Source of the DNA: Cichorium intybus
Taxonomy: Eukaryota > Streptophyta > Magnoliopsida > Asterales > Asteraceae
Length of the DNA stretch: 64,000 bases
Reading direction: 5' to 3'
Assembly: GCA_023525715.1 (NCBI GenBank)
Contig: CM042014.1
Location: forward strand, 20,005,063-20,069,062
In this document: positions 1 through 10,989 of the stretch, piece after piece
Layout: each line of letters starts with the position of its first letter
Position numbering within the stretch: the stretch's first letter is position 1
Position numbers and translations under genes: made by a program
Notes under the pieces: generated by a model
What the model saw: only the letters and a program-made list of their open reading frames with translations
What the model was told of the DNA's origin: nothing
The model's database searches: none

Positions 1-182
1 ACAAAATCCAGAACTTATGGCACATTTTGCAAAACCGAAATTCAAACCTTTCCGACATATTAAAGGAAATCTTTCAGGCTATTCACAAAATCCAAACCTT
101 TTGGCTTATTTTGAGAATCTGAATATCCTTTCTTGCGAGATGCCCATGAGACGAATCCCGGGGCCATGTACCTTTTGTAATG

Positions 183-253
183 GCATGCTCTATGTGAGTC
201 CATATTAGTGTGCCGGTAAACCACACACGCTCCACTAACGACCCACACTATGC
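183..253 (-). repeat. Stem-loop with conserved loop (copy 1 of 5)
   Basis: The loop occupies 211-232 and begins TGCCGGTAAACCACACACGC. It is closed by TTAGTG (205-210) pairing with CACTAA (233-238). A second helix pairs GTGAGTC (194-200) with GACCCAC (240-246), with one mismatch that would be a G-U pair in minus-strand RNA. A short outer GCAT/ATGC can also pair. The same loop recurs four times in the leaders of the two copia elements with different stem sequences. Role unknown; packaging, dimerisation or translation control of element RNA are possibilities. Confidence 0.6.
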
Positions 254-1396
254 TACGCAGAATCCTCTCGGATTACATCTTCTATTGAGAGTGCTTCTCT
301 CAGAATCAATTGCTTGACTCCAAGTGATGACTCATTCAACCAGATGTTCTGTAAGTACATTTCTATGTTCCCTTCTTTTGATGATTCAATTACTCCCACT
401 GGTTCCTAGACCAGTTGTAAAGATCAATCAAACTGTCACATAGACTGTGTCTCGCGCTAAGGTTCTCTTATTTGGCAGCAACCGGGCTCACCAATGCTTC
501 CAGCAGTCGGATTACTTATCCGTACCATCTTTAGTGTTTTACCACTACCCGGTATATCACCCAAATCATAACTCCTTATGATAGTGACAATAACTACTGG
601 TCAAGCGAAGAGAGGGTATGTCAGGTTTAACAGGAATCTAATTCCTGGTCAAGTCCCAGTGGTGACTAAAGGTTCTTTCACTTGGCTAATCCCTGAACTC
701 ATTCAGAATTATTCTTACTCCCACTGTTTCCTTAGAACTTGAGTTCTTTCTAAAAGTACTCTTCTTTCAAAGGATAACCGGAGTGGCCAATGAAACGACA
801 TTGCTGATCAGTTTCAGGCTTATCATGAGATTCAGACGAATGCTACATGACCCTGGACTTTCTATGTACTAGTGGGATGATCCCAGCTTTACATTTCAGA
901 CAGTGTCAACATAACCTACTCAGTCTAAGATGTGGTCGGAATATGGCTTCTGCGGTCTGACTGGTTGAATATTCAGTTCATTGAAATATTAGTCGGAAAT
1001 GTATCCAGTGTATCTTATACACCGAGGATCAAAACTATTTCGATCAATGCTCCATCATCTTCCCTAAGACACATTATAACCATTAGTGTTCTTGGAAGAG
1101 GATAAACTGTGAAACATTTTCTCAGTTTATGTTGTTACTCAGGTTCTGTTGATCTTATGCTTCCTTTGAAATCTTTGAACACTTCAAGGTTCCAATCAAT
1201 CGCTTATTCCGATAAACGAAGCCATATTTGTCAAACTATTTGGCAAATATTTTGAAGCATAACTAATCGTGTTCTGTTCGAAGATTCGAGCAATACACAG
1301 TAACTTATGTGTCTGTTGCTCAAAATCTTAATACCTTTACAGTTCCATGTAAATTTATGACTTTGTTAATATTGTTCAAGACATGCAATCATCACC

Positions 1397-1553
1397 TGAC
1401 TCCAAGTCAACTGATTCCAAAATCCTATCCATTGGATCTTTGGGCGATTCCTTTCTTGCCACAATTAATTTTATTAAGCACTCAATTCATCATGTGACTC
1501 TAAGTCAAATGATTCCAAAGTCCTGTCCAACTGGACCTTTGGTTGAAGTGATT
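1397..1553. repeat. Diverged direct duplication
   Basis: A stretch starting tgactccaagtcaactgatt at 1397 recurs in altered form from 1495 (98 bp later), each followed by a similar block around ggatctttgg or ggacctttgg. It lies in the non-coding left part of the older copia element. No function is suggested by the sequence. Confidence 0.4.
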
Positions 1554-1803
1554 CTCATAAAATTCACTTTAACAATCATAAAGAACACAATTTACAAATC
1601 CAATCCCATTGGATGTATCAACATTCAAGTTATTACCATTTACGTCATCAACACATTCACACAACATTTCGAGGACAATTAAAACAATCATGTTTCAAAA
1701 AAAATATTTCTTTAAACCAGAATTATCCTCAGAACAATGTACTATGCGAATCCATGTCGTATGTATCTATAAACTAATAACAAGAACAAATATCTAGCTT
1801 AAC

Positions 1804-2317
1804 TCAAAAACCGCACGAGCTCCAGATCCAATCCGAATATGCTCCTGTGCGACACCATCCCGCATCCTCCAGAGTTCGTGCATACAGAGCAAATGTGTGA
1901 AACACATCCTGTATCAAGAAATGAGGATCAGGTATTCTGAGTTTTAAGATATTACCGAGTTTGCCAAACGGTGTGGCTTTAGAGCATTTTTCCAATCTTT
2001 CTGTGACTGTGTCCCACCTTATGGATTCCCAGTTTGAAACATCGAACAATCGGTCCAGACGATCTGGATCATTTCTTGATGCACTTTAATACTGGACTTA
2101 ATCCTGAAGCAGCTGAATTAATGGAACTATGCTTCTCCATGAACGATTCATACAGAGTCGACATTGAATGCACTTCCATAATTGTCTTATCCGGTTACCC
2201 TTTCTGTTCATCTGGATGAACAGATCAGCGAGTTGAGCTAATGCTTAACTCCCGATCACAAAAGGGAAATCAGTTTTATACTGTTCGCCTATGTATCCCT
2301 CAATCTCGGGAACACGC
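1804..2317 (-). pseudogene. Decayed gag/protease segment of the older copia element
   Basis: On the minus strand around 1890-1920 one frame reads DTGCVSHICS, matching the copia aspartic-protease region (compare DTGCGFHICSD in the intact element at about 7000-7030). The surrounding frame is broken and no long open frame exists. It is the downstream continuation of the gag relic at 10107-10527, the two being separated by insertion of the younger element. The last five bases (2313-2317, cacgc) are the left copy of that element's target duplication. Confidence 0.55.
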
Positions 2318-3093
2318 TGAAAGGTTTTCTGCAAACCATGAACTAAATAACCTAAGTTCACATGCAACCTATGAGGATCTATGTTTTCTTCTAATTGAAC
2401 ATATAACAAAAACCTAGAGGCCAATAAAAGAAACTAAAGATCAAAACAGAAAAACCAACCTTAATTTCTTAGAAGCTGAGTAGCAAAAATATCCTGCCTC
2501 AAATGAAAGTCACACCCAAGCTGAGAGGTATATGGATCGAAAATTCCAGAGAGAGGGTATGTTGAAATTGGCTAAATTCATATGGTGCCAGGGATCCCTA
2601 TTTATAGTTTCCAAATGGTTAACTGATAAGCCTTAGAGATAAACCCTTTTGAATTCAAATAAGATAAACCTTTTATCTTATAATTCAAACTCCTATTTAT
2701 CTATTTATCAATTTCGAAATCTATATATTTCCATATATGGATTTCGACTTCCACTGGTCACTGTCACACTGTCACTTACTCAACTATTGAATAATTATAG
2801 TTTTAGTCCCTGCACCTTTAATTAATTAATTTAATCCCCAAATTAAATCCAATTAATTCTGGATTAATTCCTAATTAATTAATATAGTTTCTAATTAATA
2901 TATTATCACTTTAATATATTAATAAACCATATATTTAATTCCTGTTGATTTATTAATCCCATAATAAATCAATCTTTCTCTCTACCGAATTTTCTACCAA
3001 ACCTCCAGCCATGAGGGCAACCCAAATGTACTGTGCTTCTATTAATTAGGTAAATACTAATTATTAGTCATGGCTTAGACACCTAATCCAACA
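2318..3093 (-). repeat. 3' LTR of the young copia element
   Basis: 776 bp, beginning tgaaaggttttctgc on the + strand and ending cctaatccaaca. It is nearly identical to 9326-10101; differences I could see include t/c near 2481, g/a in gccag(g/a)gatcc, and t/g in caaatg(t/g)actg. In element orientation this is the 3' LTR because the polypurine tract adjoins it at 3094. Confidence 0.96.
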
Positions 3094-3104
3094 GTCTCCC
3101 ACTT
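3094..3104 (-). other. Polypurine tract
   Basis: On the minus strand AAGTGGGAGAC lies immediately upstream of the 3' LTR. This is the usual position and composition of the plus-strand priming site of an LTR element. The 836 bp between here and the RNase H stop at 3941 hold no open frame and are the element's 3' untranslated part. Confidence 0.85.
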
Positions 3105-3940
3105 GGATAAGTCTATGACTATAATTACCGATTTAGCCTCTAATTAACCAGCACTTTAAGCTTCCTAGAAACCAATGCCAAACTCTGATCTAATCAGTCC
3201 TGTCCATAGATAAGTGATCAGATGATCCTCCGTCCAACAAGATATTTTCAGACTCAAGACATGGATAAAATCAATCCCGGTCTGATTCACTGTTCCTCGA
3301 TTTCCGATTTGCATATGACTCTTAGACTACCAATTTAGACCCGGTTGGCCAACCATTTTAGTCAACTTCAAAATCATCGAGAGGCCTACAGATATCTGTT
3401 CCCCGTTAGGGTCAAGGGACGAATAAACTTTGACTCATATACTTATGTCTTTTACCAGACAAATTACTCACAACAATACGTTTTATAACACCGAGTTACC
3501 GATGCGTTTTCGTATTATCAATGAACAACCGTCTTAGCAAATCATAACTCATATGTCTCAGCTTAAAGATCAAAAGATATTATCGTCTCAATATTGCTCG
3601 TGATGTAATCCATGAAGCAATCCATTGAGCGCGGGTTTATCCAATACTCAAATCTCCATTTCCAAGTACTCACGAATGGTGCAGCAATCCAATTGCAATG
3701 TCTAACTCCTTAGACAATCTATTACCAATTCATGACAGTCTTACTTCACACTTACTCCCAAAAAGTGTAATCGACTGTGGATATTCGAATAACCCAATTA
3801 TTCAGGAAGTAAAACATGCAAAATGAAACACAATGATATGTAATTGACAAAATTTAGTAAACCATTACTCATTAATAAATCTCTATTATTAAATCACAAA
3901 AATCAAATACAATAACATTGTTACAAGTTTCAAAACCTAT

Positions 3941-6883
3941 CTAATTACAAAAACTTATATCATCTCTTAATCCAATGCTCCTAGCATGCTGATTATGCTT
4001 AATCCTACTCAGAGCCTTTGTCAAGGGATCTACAGGATTATCTTCCGATGATACCCTCTTTACAAGGAGGTGACCTTCTTCTACCCTATGCCTGATGTAG
4101 TGGTACTTTCTGTCGATATGTCTGGACTTTCCATGATCTCGCGGTTCCTTTGTCAAGGCGACCGCACCTTCATTATCGCAGAATAGTTCCAAGGGCTCCT
4201 GAATACTCGGGACTACTCCAAGGTCACCGATAAAGTTCTTCAGCCAAGCCGCTTCCTTTGACGCTTCACTGGCTGCTATGTACTCTGATTCGCACGTAGA
4301 ATCAGCCACTGTTTCTTGCTTGGAACTTTTCCAAGTAACTGCTCCACCGTTCAAAAGGAATACCCAGCCCGACTGAGACCGACCACTGTCTCTATCCGTC
4401 TGAAAGCTGGCATCTGTATATCCTTCAACTCTCAAGGTATCACTGCCACCGAGGACTAATACCATGTTCTTTGTCCTTCGCAGATAATTGAGTATATTTT
4501 TCACAGCTATCCAATGTGCCCTTCCAGGGTTACCCTGGTACCGACTGACCATGCTTAAAGCAAAGGCCACGTCAGGGCGAGTACACGTCATAGCGTACAT
4601 GATCGATCCTACAGCCGAAGCATAAGGTACCCGACTCATCTCAGCTATTTCTTCGTCTGTACTCGGACTTTGAGTCTTACTCAATTTTGCATTACTTTGG
4701 ATAGGCAGCTCTCCCTTCTTGGAATTTTCCATACTAAACCTTTTCAGTACCTTTTCCAAGTATGTACCCTGACTAAGTCCAATCAATCTCTTCTTCCTAT
4801 CTCTCAATATTCTTATCCCGAGAATATAGGCAGCCTCTCCTAGGTCCTTCATGGCGAAACATTTCCCAAGCCAAGCCTTGACATCTTGCAAGGTTGGAAT
4901 ATCGTTTCCCATGAGCAGTATGTCATCGACATACAGCACCAGAAAGGTGACTATACTCCCACTAGCCTTGACATATACTCAGGACTCATCCTCGCTCCTA
5001 GAGAAGCCAAACTCTTTGACTTTCTCATGGAAACAAAGATTCCAGCTGCGAGAAGCTTGCTTCAATCCGTAGATTGATCTCTCAAGCTTACACACCTTAT
5101 TAGGATACTTTGCATCGACAAAACCCTCTGGCTGATTCATATAAACATCCTCAGTCAACTTCCCATTAAGGAAAGCGGTTTTGACGTCCATCTGCCAAAT
5201 TTCATAGTCATGAAATGCAGCTATGGCCAGCATAATCCTAATAGACTTTATCTTGGCTACTGGTGAGAAGGTCTCATCATAGTCAACCCCTGGGGTTTGA
5301 GTAAAGCCCTTCGCAACCAGTCTTGCCTTGAAAGTGTGTACTTTTCCGTCTATGTCGGTCTTCTTCTTGAAGATCCATTTGCATCCGACTGTCTTTCGAC
5401 CCGGTACGTTGTCAACCAAGTTCCAAACTTGATTGTCATACATGGACTTGATCTCGCTATCCATGGCCTCTTTCCACTTGGCAGACTCAGGGCCCGCCAC
5501 TGCTTCCTGGTAGTTAGCTGGTTCATCCAAATTTATCAGTGTCCTATCACTGACAAACGTGTCCCCATCCGAAGTTATATGGAACCCATAAAACTCGGGT
5601 GGCATGCTAACCCTACCGGAACGCCTAAGAGGTAAGGATACATCTGTCGGACCAACAGGAACTTCTTCCTCATGTTGGTTGCTAGTTTCTCCTAAGGTTG
5701 CGTCATCTGATGACTCTTGAATTTCTTCCAGATCTATGGTACTCCCACTGTCCTCTTTGAATATGAGCTCTCTCTCTCGAAAGACCGCTCGTCTAGCTAC
5801 AAAGACCACGTCCTCGCTCGGCCTGTAGAATAGATATCCAAAGGACTGTTTGGGATAACCAAGGAAGAAACACCTTTCGCTTCTTTCTGCGAGTTTGTCT
5901 TGAGTCTCTCGTCTAACGAAAGCCTCACAACCCCAGACTTTGATATGTGCCAACGAGGGAACTTTCCCCGTCCACATTTCATGAGGTGTTTTAGCAACCT
6001 TTTTAGTAGGGACAAGATTGAGGATATGGGCGGCAGTTTCTAAGGCATACCCCCAGAAGTGAATGGGAAGTGAAGCTCGACTCATCATGGAACGAACCAT
6101 GTCCAACAGGGTTCGGTTACGCCTCTCTGCAACACCGTTCAGCTGTGGTGTCCTGGGAGGTGTCAACTGCGAAACTATTCCGCATTCCTTTAGATAGTCT
6201 AGGAACTCGATACTTAGATACTCTCCGCCTCTATCGGACCTAAGCATCTTTATCTTCCTGCCTAATTGATTTTCTACCTCGTTCTTAAACTCTTTGAACT
6301 TTTCAAAGGTGTCCGACTTGTGCTTGATCAAGTAGATATAACCGTATCTACTAAAATCGTCGGTAAAGGTCACGTAGAACCGCGTGCCATCCTTTGTGGT
6401 TGATCTGAATGGACCACACACATCTGTGTGAATGATGTCCAGCAGACCCTCACCTCTTTCAAAAGATCCTTTGAAAGGTGATTTAGTCATCTTGCCCAAC
6501 AGGCAAGATTCGCATACATCATCCGACCTGAGGTCGAATGATTCTAACACTCCATCCTTTTGGAGTTGGGCGATGCGTTTCTTGCTGATGTGCCCGAGCC
6601 GACTATGCCACAGACATGCCTTTTCTACACCGCTAGTAGAATCAATATAATTTACACTATGTCCTAAATTGTCAACACATTCAACAGTTTCATACACACC
6701 ATCACAAGGATAAGCAGTAAAAATCAAAATACCATTTTTGAAAACAGAAATCGAACCAATTTTATTATCAAAAGAAAATTGAAATCCTTGTCTGAACAAT
6801 GCGTGAAATGAAATAATGTTTCTTGCCATTTCTGGCGAATAGCAACAATTTAATAATTCTAAACTAACATCACTACTAAGCAC
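3941..6883 (-). pseudogene. Copia pol: integrase, reverse transcriptase, RNase H (one internal stop)
   Basis: Two open stretches (6883-4979 and 4939-3941) share one frame and are separated by a TGA at 4979-4981. In order: the GAG-pre-integrase HHCC zinc motif (WHSRLGHI ... CESC); the integrase catalytic core with HTDVCGPF, FTDDFSRYG and GVAERRNRT holding the D, D and E residues; a hinge rich in acidic residues; then reverse transcriptase from about 5500 (WKEAMDSEI ... KTAFLNGKL ... GLKQASRSW). The YVDD active-site box lies just after the stop, followed by RNase H with TDASF and ESEYIA acidic residues. The order integrase before RT defines Ty1/copia. The stop sits shortly before YVDD, so an untreated product would lack a finished RT. 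The frame also does not join the gag frame (break near 6886). Confidence 0.9.
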
Positions 6884-7971
6884 TAACTATAAACTCCAAT
6901 CTTGGTACCAGGGGACGATCTCCTATTGCCCATGATCAAGTTCAGTCTACCGTGCTCCACCTCCCTGCTTTCCTTTAGGCCCTGCAGATCAGAACAAATG
7001 TGAAAACCACATCCTGTATCAAGGACCCAAGAATTAGAAGATGGTGAGTTTTTAGAGATAGTGTATATACCTGCTGTCGATGGCTTTACTTTCCCATCCT
7101 TGACATCCTGCAAGTATTTAGGGCAGCTTCTCTTCCAATGGCCCTTCTCTTTGCAGTAAAAACTGTTGGCTTCATCGGGGTTGGCCACACAAGGAATGTG
7201 GGAAGTCTTGGTTCTCGAGCCATTACTGGATGACCCGACCTGAACCTTTTCCCTCCAATTTTGCTTAGGAGGGCCATTCCTTTTCTTTCCTTTGCCACTT
7301 CCAATGGCTAGGACGGGCTGATTAACCGAGGGTACACTTTTACCCTTCATCCCGTCCTCAGCAACTCGAAGCATGCGATGCAACTCAGTCAGGTTAGCCT
7401 GATTGTTGTTCAAATGATAAGCCAGCCTGAACTGGTCATAAGAACTCGGTAGGGAGTTAAGCACTATGTCAACGGCCAACTCCTCCGGTACTGGCATTGC
7501 AAGCTTTCTAAGCCGCTCCACGTAACCTTGCATTCTTTGCACATGAGCGCAGATGGACTCTCCATCTTTAGGTTTGCTGTTCGTGAAGTCCTTGACTATT
7601 TCGCACCTCTCGATACGCTCTTGCTTACGGAACTTTTCCGCAAGCTCCTTGTGCATCTCAAAGGGCCAGTAGTCTTCGTATATCCTTTGCAATTCGGGGT
7701 TCATTGTGGCGATCATGATGCAGGCCACTTTGGTCGCATCATCAGAATGTTTTTGGTACGAGGCAATTTCCTCGGGGGTAGCAGTTTCAGGGTCAACATC
7801 GACAAGCTCATTCTCGAGAACATACTCTTTGTTCTCGTACCTCAGAGCCATCTTGATGTTTCTAATCCAGTCATTGTAGTTTGTCCCGTTCAATTGAACC
7901 TTGGAACACAATGAGAGGATAGAGGGAACACTGGAGTTTGATTGGGGAGCGGATTGATCTGCAGAAGACAT
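6883..7971 (-). CDS. Copia gag with start of protease
   Basis: 362 residues from ATG at 7971. The N-terminal part has the copia gag fold (KVQLNGTNYNDWIRNIKMAL near residue 28) and an alpha-helical UBN2-type capsid region to about residue 210. A basic linker and a zinc-knuckle-like segment, YCKEKGHWKRSC, follow around residues 270-283. The first cysteine of the usual CX2CX4HX4C is replaced by serine (SFYC), which may impair RNA binding. The C-terminus holds the protease active site, VLDTGCGFHICSD. The frame ends at a TAG (6883-6885) just where GAG-pre-integrase should follow. The downstream pol continues in another frame, consistent with loss of one base near 6886. Confidence 0.88.
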   Translation of the reverse strand: MSSADQSAPQSNSSVPSILSLCSKVQLNGTNYNDWIRNIKMALRYENKEYVLENELVDVDPETATPEEIASYQKHSDDATKVACIMIATMNPELQRIYEDYWPFEMHKELAEKFRKQERIERCEIVKDFTNSKPKDGESICAHVQRMQGYVERLRKLAMPVPEELAVDIVLNSLPSSYDQFRLAYHLNNNQANLTELHRMLRVAEDGMKGKSVPSVNQPVLAIGSGKGKKRNGPPKQNWREKVQVGSSSNGSRTKTSHIPCVANPDEANSFYCKEKGHWKRSCPKYLQDVKDGKVKPSTAGIYTISKNSPSSNSWVLDTGCGFHICSDLQGLKESREVEHGRLNLIMGNRRSSPGTKIGVYS

Positions 7972-8300
7972 CTATAAAAGAAGGTAAGTTTAATTAGATA
8001 CTTGTCGGTCCTTATAATAACCCAATATAAAATAAGGCTAGGATCCAACTATAACAATTTGCAACATAGAAGAGGGATGCCGTAATCTATAAGCAAATTT
8101 TATAAAGGTAGGCGAATGACGATTCAGCCAATTCCACCGCGGAAAAAATAATCTTATTATAAATGGAATTCCTAGTTTCTTTTGAGATATATTGAACTGT
8201 TCAATAGCATGTTTAATCTCGGATATGCCCCACCGTTTGTGACTGGGATGCCGAGGATCACAAACCGGGTGTGAATAACCATGCAAATTAGCTTGGTACT

Positions 8301-8375
8301 CTCGGGGTCCATTATCATCTCAAATTGATGTGCCGGTAAACCACACACGCTCCATCAACAATGATAACACCCGAG
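8301..8375 (-). repeat. Stem-loop with conserved loop (copy 2 of 5)
   Basis: Loop 8331-8352 beginning TGCCGGTAAACCACACACGC. Three stacked helices close it: TTGATG (8325-8330) with CATCAA (8353-8358), TTATCAT with ATGATAA, and CTCGGG (8301-8306) with CCCGAG (8370-8375). The same structure with one loop base changed recurs at 10832-10906. Confidence 0.75.
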
Positions 8376-8380
8376 ACACC

Positions 8381-8458
8381 CATTGCCACTCTTTATGAAC
8401 CCCCATTGGTGTGCCGGTAAACCACACACGCTCCACCAACGTTTCATAAAGTGCAATG
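8381..8458 (-). repeat. Stem-loop with conserved loop (copy 3 of 5)
   Basis: Loop 8412-8433 is identical to that of the neighbouring hairpin, but the stems are different: TTGGTG (8406-8411) with CACCAA (8434-8439), CTTTATGAAC with GTTTCATAAAG (one bulge), and CATTG (8381-8385) with CAATG (8454-8458). It lies five bases after the preceding hairpin, so the two form a tandem pair. Confidence 0.75.
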
Positions 8459-9165
8459 TGCAATTTCATGGGGTAGCATCAAATTCACATTTTTCCTAAA
8501 GTAACTAGATTGGGATTTTATAAATGGTTCTAATACTTTGATCATTATACTTTTAATGATTAAGTGGTTCTGTCAAACCCGTTCGGCTAACGACCCTCCA
8601 CTGATCAGGCGAGCGGTGGGTGAGAGTGTTCACCCATTAGACTACCATTTTATAGGCAGTCTCCTTATACCCACTTTATAGACCAGCTTCGTGAATGAGG
8701 CCTACTATTGATTTGACTAACCAAATTTATCTCATATATATAATATTAACTTTTAATAACATATATAAGATGTATTTTAAAACCCTTTAAAATATTCAAG
8801 GTTTATCTTTTAATTTTACCAAATTTAACAATTAAATTTTAAATTAAATTAAACCTTAAAATTCGATTTAATCAATTTTAATTACCAATTAATTAAATTA
8901 ATTAAATCTAAATATTTTAAACATTTTAAAATATTTTTCTGGATTTATCTATTAATTTCGACAATTTAAAATTAATTAAATCCCTTTTTGAATTATCTTT
9001 TAATTAACAATTAATTAAATTAATTCAAATGAAGATAGGTTTATCCAAATTAATCAAATTAATTAAAACCTATCCTAAACCCCCTAAAAATCGATTTCAA
9101 ATAATGGGGTTTAAGGTTATCTATTTAATTAACAAATAAAGTTACCAAAAATAGAAAACCTTCTA

Positions 9166-9277
9166 AAACCCTAATTATGATTTTCGAAATTAACAAGGGG
9201 GGGATTAGGGTTTCCAAAACCCTAATCCTAGAAATCGATCCTTAGCAAAATTAGGGTTTATAGGCTTTAAACCCTAA
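9166..9277. promoter_or_regulatory. Cluster of five telobox motifs
   Basis: AAACCCTAA or its complement occurs at 9166-9174, 9205-9213, 9217-9225, 9251-9259 and 9269-9277. It lies directly inside the element from the primer-binding site. Three copies occur at the matching place of the older element (11712-11720, 11764-11772, 11814-11822). In plants this motif is bound by telomere-repeat-binding proteins and found in many promoters; a role here is inference. Confidence 0.5.
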
Positions 9278-9311
9278 AACAGTTATAACAATTCAACAAG
9301 AAAACAAAACA

Positions 9312-9324
9312 GGCTCTGATACCA
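9312..9324 (-). other. Primer-binding site, initiator Met tRNA
   Basis: The minus strand reads TGGTATCAGAGCC, complementary to the 3' end of plant initiator methionine tRNA, one base inside the 5' LTR. This is the usual primer for Ty1/copia reverse transcription. Confidence 0.93.
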
Positions 9325-9325
9325 C

Positions 9326-10101
9326 TGAAAGGTTTTCTGCAAACCATGAACTAAATAACCTAAGTTCACATGCAACCTATGAGGATCTATGTTTTCTTCT
9401 AATTGAACATATAACAAAAACCTAGAGGCCAATAAAAGAAACTAAAGATCAAAACAGAAAAACCAACCTTAATTTCTTAGAAGCTGAGCAGCAAAAATAT
9501 CCTGCCTCAAATGAAAGTCACACCCAAGCTGAGAGGTATATGGATCGAAAATTCCAGAGAGAGGGTATGTTGAAATTGGCTAAATTCATATGGTGCCAGA
9601 GATCCCTATTTATAGTTTCCAAATGGTTAACTGATAAGCCTTAGAGATAAACCCTTTTGAATTCAAATAAGATAAACCTTTTATCTTATAATTCAAACTC
9701 CTATTTATCTATTTATCAATTTCAAAATCTATATATTTCCATATATGGATTTCGACTTCCACTGGTCACTGTCACACTGTCACTTACTCAACTATTGAAT
9801 AATTACAGTTTTAGTCCCTGCACCTTTAATTAATTAATTTAATCCCCAAATTAAATCCAATTAATTCTGGATTAATTCCTAATTAATTAATATAGTTTCT
9901 AATTAATATATTATCACTTTAATATATTAATAAACCATATATTTAATTCCTGTTGATTTATTAATCCCATAATAAATCAATCTTTCTCTCTACCGAATTT
10001 TCTACCAAACCTCCAGCCATGAGGGCAACCCAAATGGACTGTGCTTCTATTAATTAGGTAAATACTAATTATTAGTCATGGCTTAGACACCTAATCCAAC
10101 A
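9326..10101 (-). repeat. 5' LTR of the young copia element
   Basis: 776 bp, TG...CA, near-identical to 2318-3093. On the element strand it carries the promoter and transcription start. The 5-bp cacgc target duplication follows at 10102-10106. Confidence 0.96.
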
Positions 10102-10106
10102 CACGC

Positions 10107-10527
10107 AAACTGGTGCTACTTTCTTCTAGCTTGCAACTTCAAGCTCTTTGAAGATCCTAGTTCGTTCCTTTTATTCAACCAGTTCACGGAACCTTTCCTG
10201 AACTAGCTGTGCTAACTTATCAGACCCCAAGAATTCTAAATCCCTACGGAACTCGGGGTTAATGATCAATAGCATAAGGCAACGAACTTCCTTGGACTCA
10301 ATAGTCAAGGAGTCATGCTCATCACAAGCTGCAGTGTGATGCCATGTTTGGGAGCGGACACTCAGTTTGATATGGTTCGCCAGCAAAACTAAGAACTATT
10401 CTCTAATTGCAAAACTATATCATATAGTCAAGGCCAGTCAGCCTTACCATATTTAACAGGTGCTTTCTGAAGCTCCCAGAAATGGGTGAAGGAGGGGAAG
10501 GAGGAGAATGACACTTTCTTCAGACAT
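10107..10527 (-). pseudogene. Decayed gag of the older copia element
   Basis: From ATG at 10525-10527 the minus strand reads a gag-like start that soon shifts frame. An in-frame stretch recovers at 10386-10171 (HHTAACDEHDSLTIESKE ... NPEFRRDLEFLGSDKL). Multiple frame breaks make it non-functional. It is homologous to a fragment in opposite orientation at 13690-14130, which lacks some of the breaks. The young element interrupts it at 10101/10102. Confidence 0.7.
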
Positions 10528-10831
10528 ATATAAAATTTGAATTTATTCGTTTAATTCATCCTTTTAAATAATTACCCAATATACATTATTTAACAAGGCT
10601 AGGATCCAAAATACCCCAACTATGCTGTGAAGAAGGATGTCGTAGTCACAACACAGTGGTCATTAAGGTAGATAACTTTTATCAATTTTAGTCTTATGAA
10701 ATTCCTAGTTCTGTGAGATTCATTGAACTATTCAATGGCATGTTTAATCTCGGATATGCCCCACCGTTTGTGACTGGGATGCCGAGGATCACAAACCGGG
10801 TGTGAATAACCATGCAAATTAGCTTGGTACT

Positions 10832-10989
10832 CTCGGGGTCCATTATCATCTCAAATTGATGTGCCGGTTAACCACACACGCTCCATCAACAATGATAACA
10901 CCCGAGAAACCCATTGCCACTCTTTATGAACCCCCATTGGTGTGCCGGTAACCCACACACGCTCAACCAACGTTTCATAAAGTGCAATG
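10832..10989 (-). repeat. Tandem stem-loops with conserved loop (copies 4 and 5)
   Basis: Homologues of 8301-8458 in the older element. Hairpin 10832-10906 has loop 10862-10883 (one base changed, GGTTAACC for GGTAAACC) and intact CTCGGG/CCCGAG, TTATCAT/ATGATAA and TTGATG/CATCAA stems. Hairpin 10912-10989 has loop 10943-10964 and stems as in copy 3; the last pair next to the loop is lost (GTG facing AACC). Confidence 0.7.

Larger units (their letters stand above)
7972..9311 (-). other. Long leader between PBS and gag of the young copia element
   Basis: 1.34 kb without coding potential. From the gag start upstream it contains two stem-loops with a shared loop (8301-8375, 8381-8458), a conserved block about 8580-8710 that recurs at 11100-11230 in the older element, an AT-rich stretch, and a cluster of telomere-box motifs (9166-9277). 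The repeated structure suggests a functional untranslated leader. Confidence 0.7.
2318..10101 (-). mobile_element. Complete Ty1/copia LTR retrotransposon (7,784 bp)
   Basis: All structural parts are visible. There are two 776-bp LTRs (2318-3093 and 9326-10101) bounded by TG and CA. Perfect 5-bp target duplications cacgc lie at 2313-2317 and 10102-10106. The primer-binding site matches initiator Met tRNA (9312-9324, minus) and a polypurine tract lies at 3094-3104. A gag-protease-integrase-RT-RNase H polyprotein is read on the minus strand. By eye the LTRs differ at about five positions, so insertion was recent (well under a million years at commonly used plant rates). The polyprotein carries only two visible lesions: a frame break near 6886 and an in-frame TGA at 4979-4981. 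This copy is probably defective alone but could be mobilised in trans. It is inserted in the gag of a related, older element. Confidence 0.96.
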
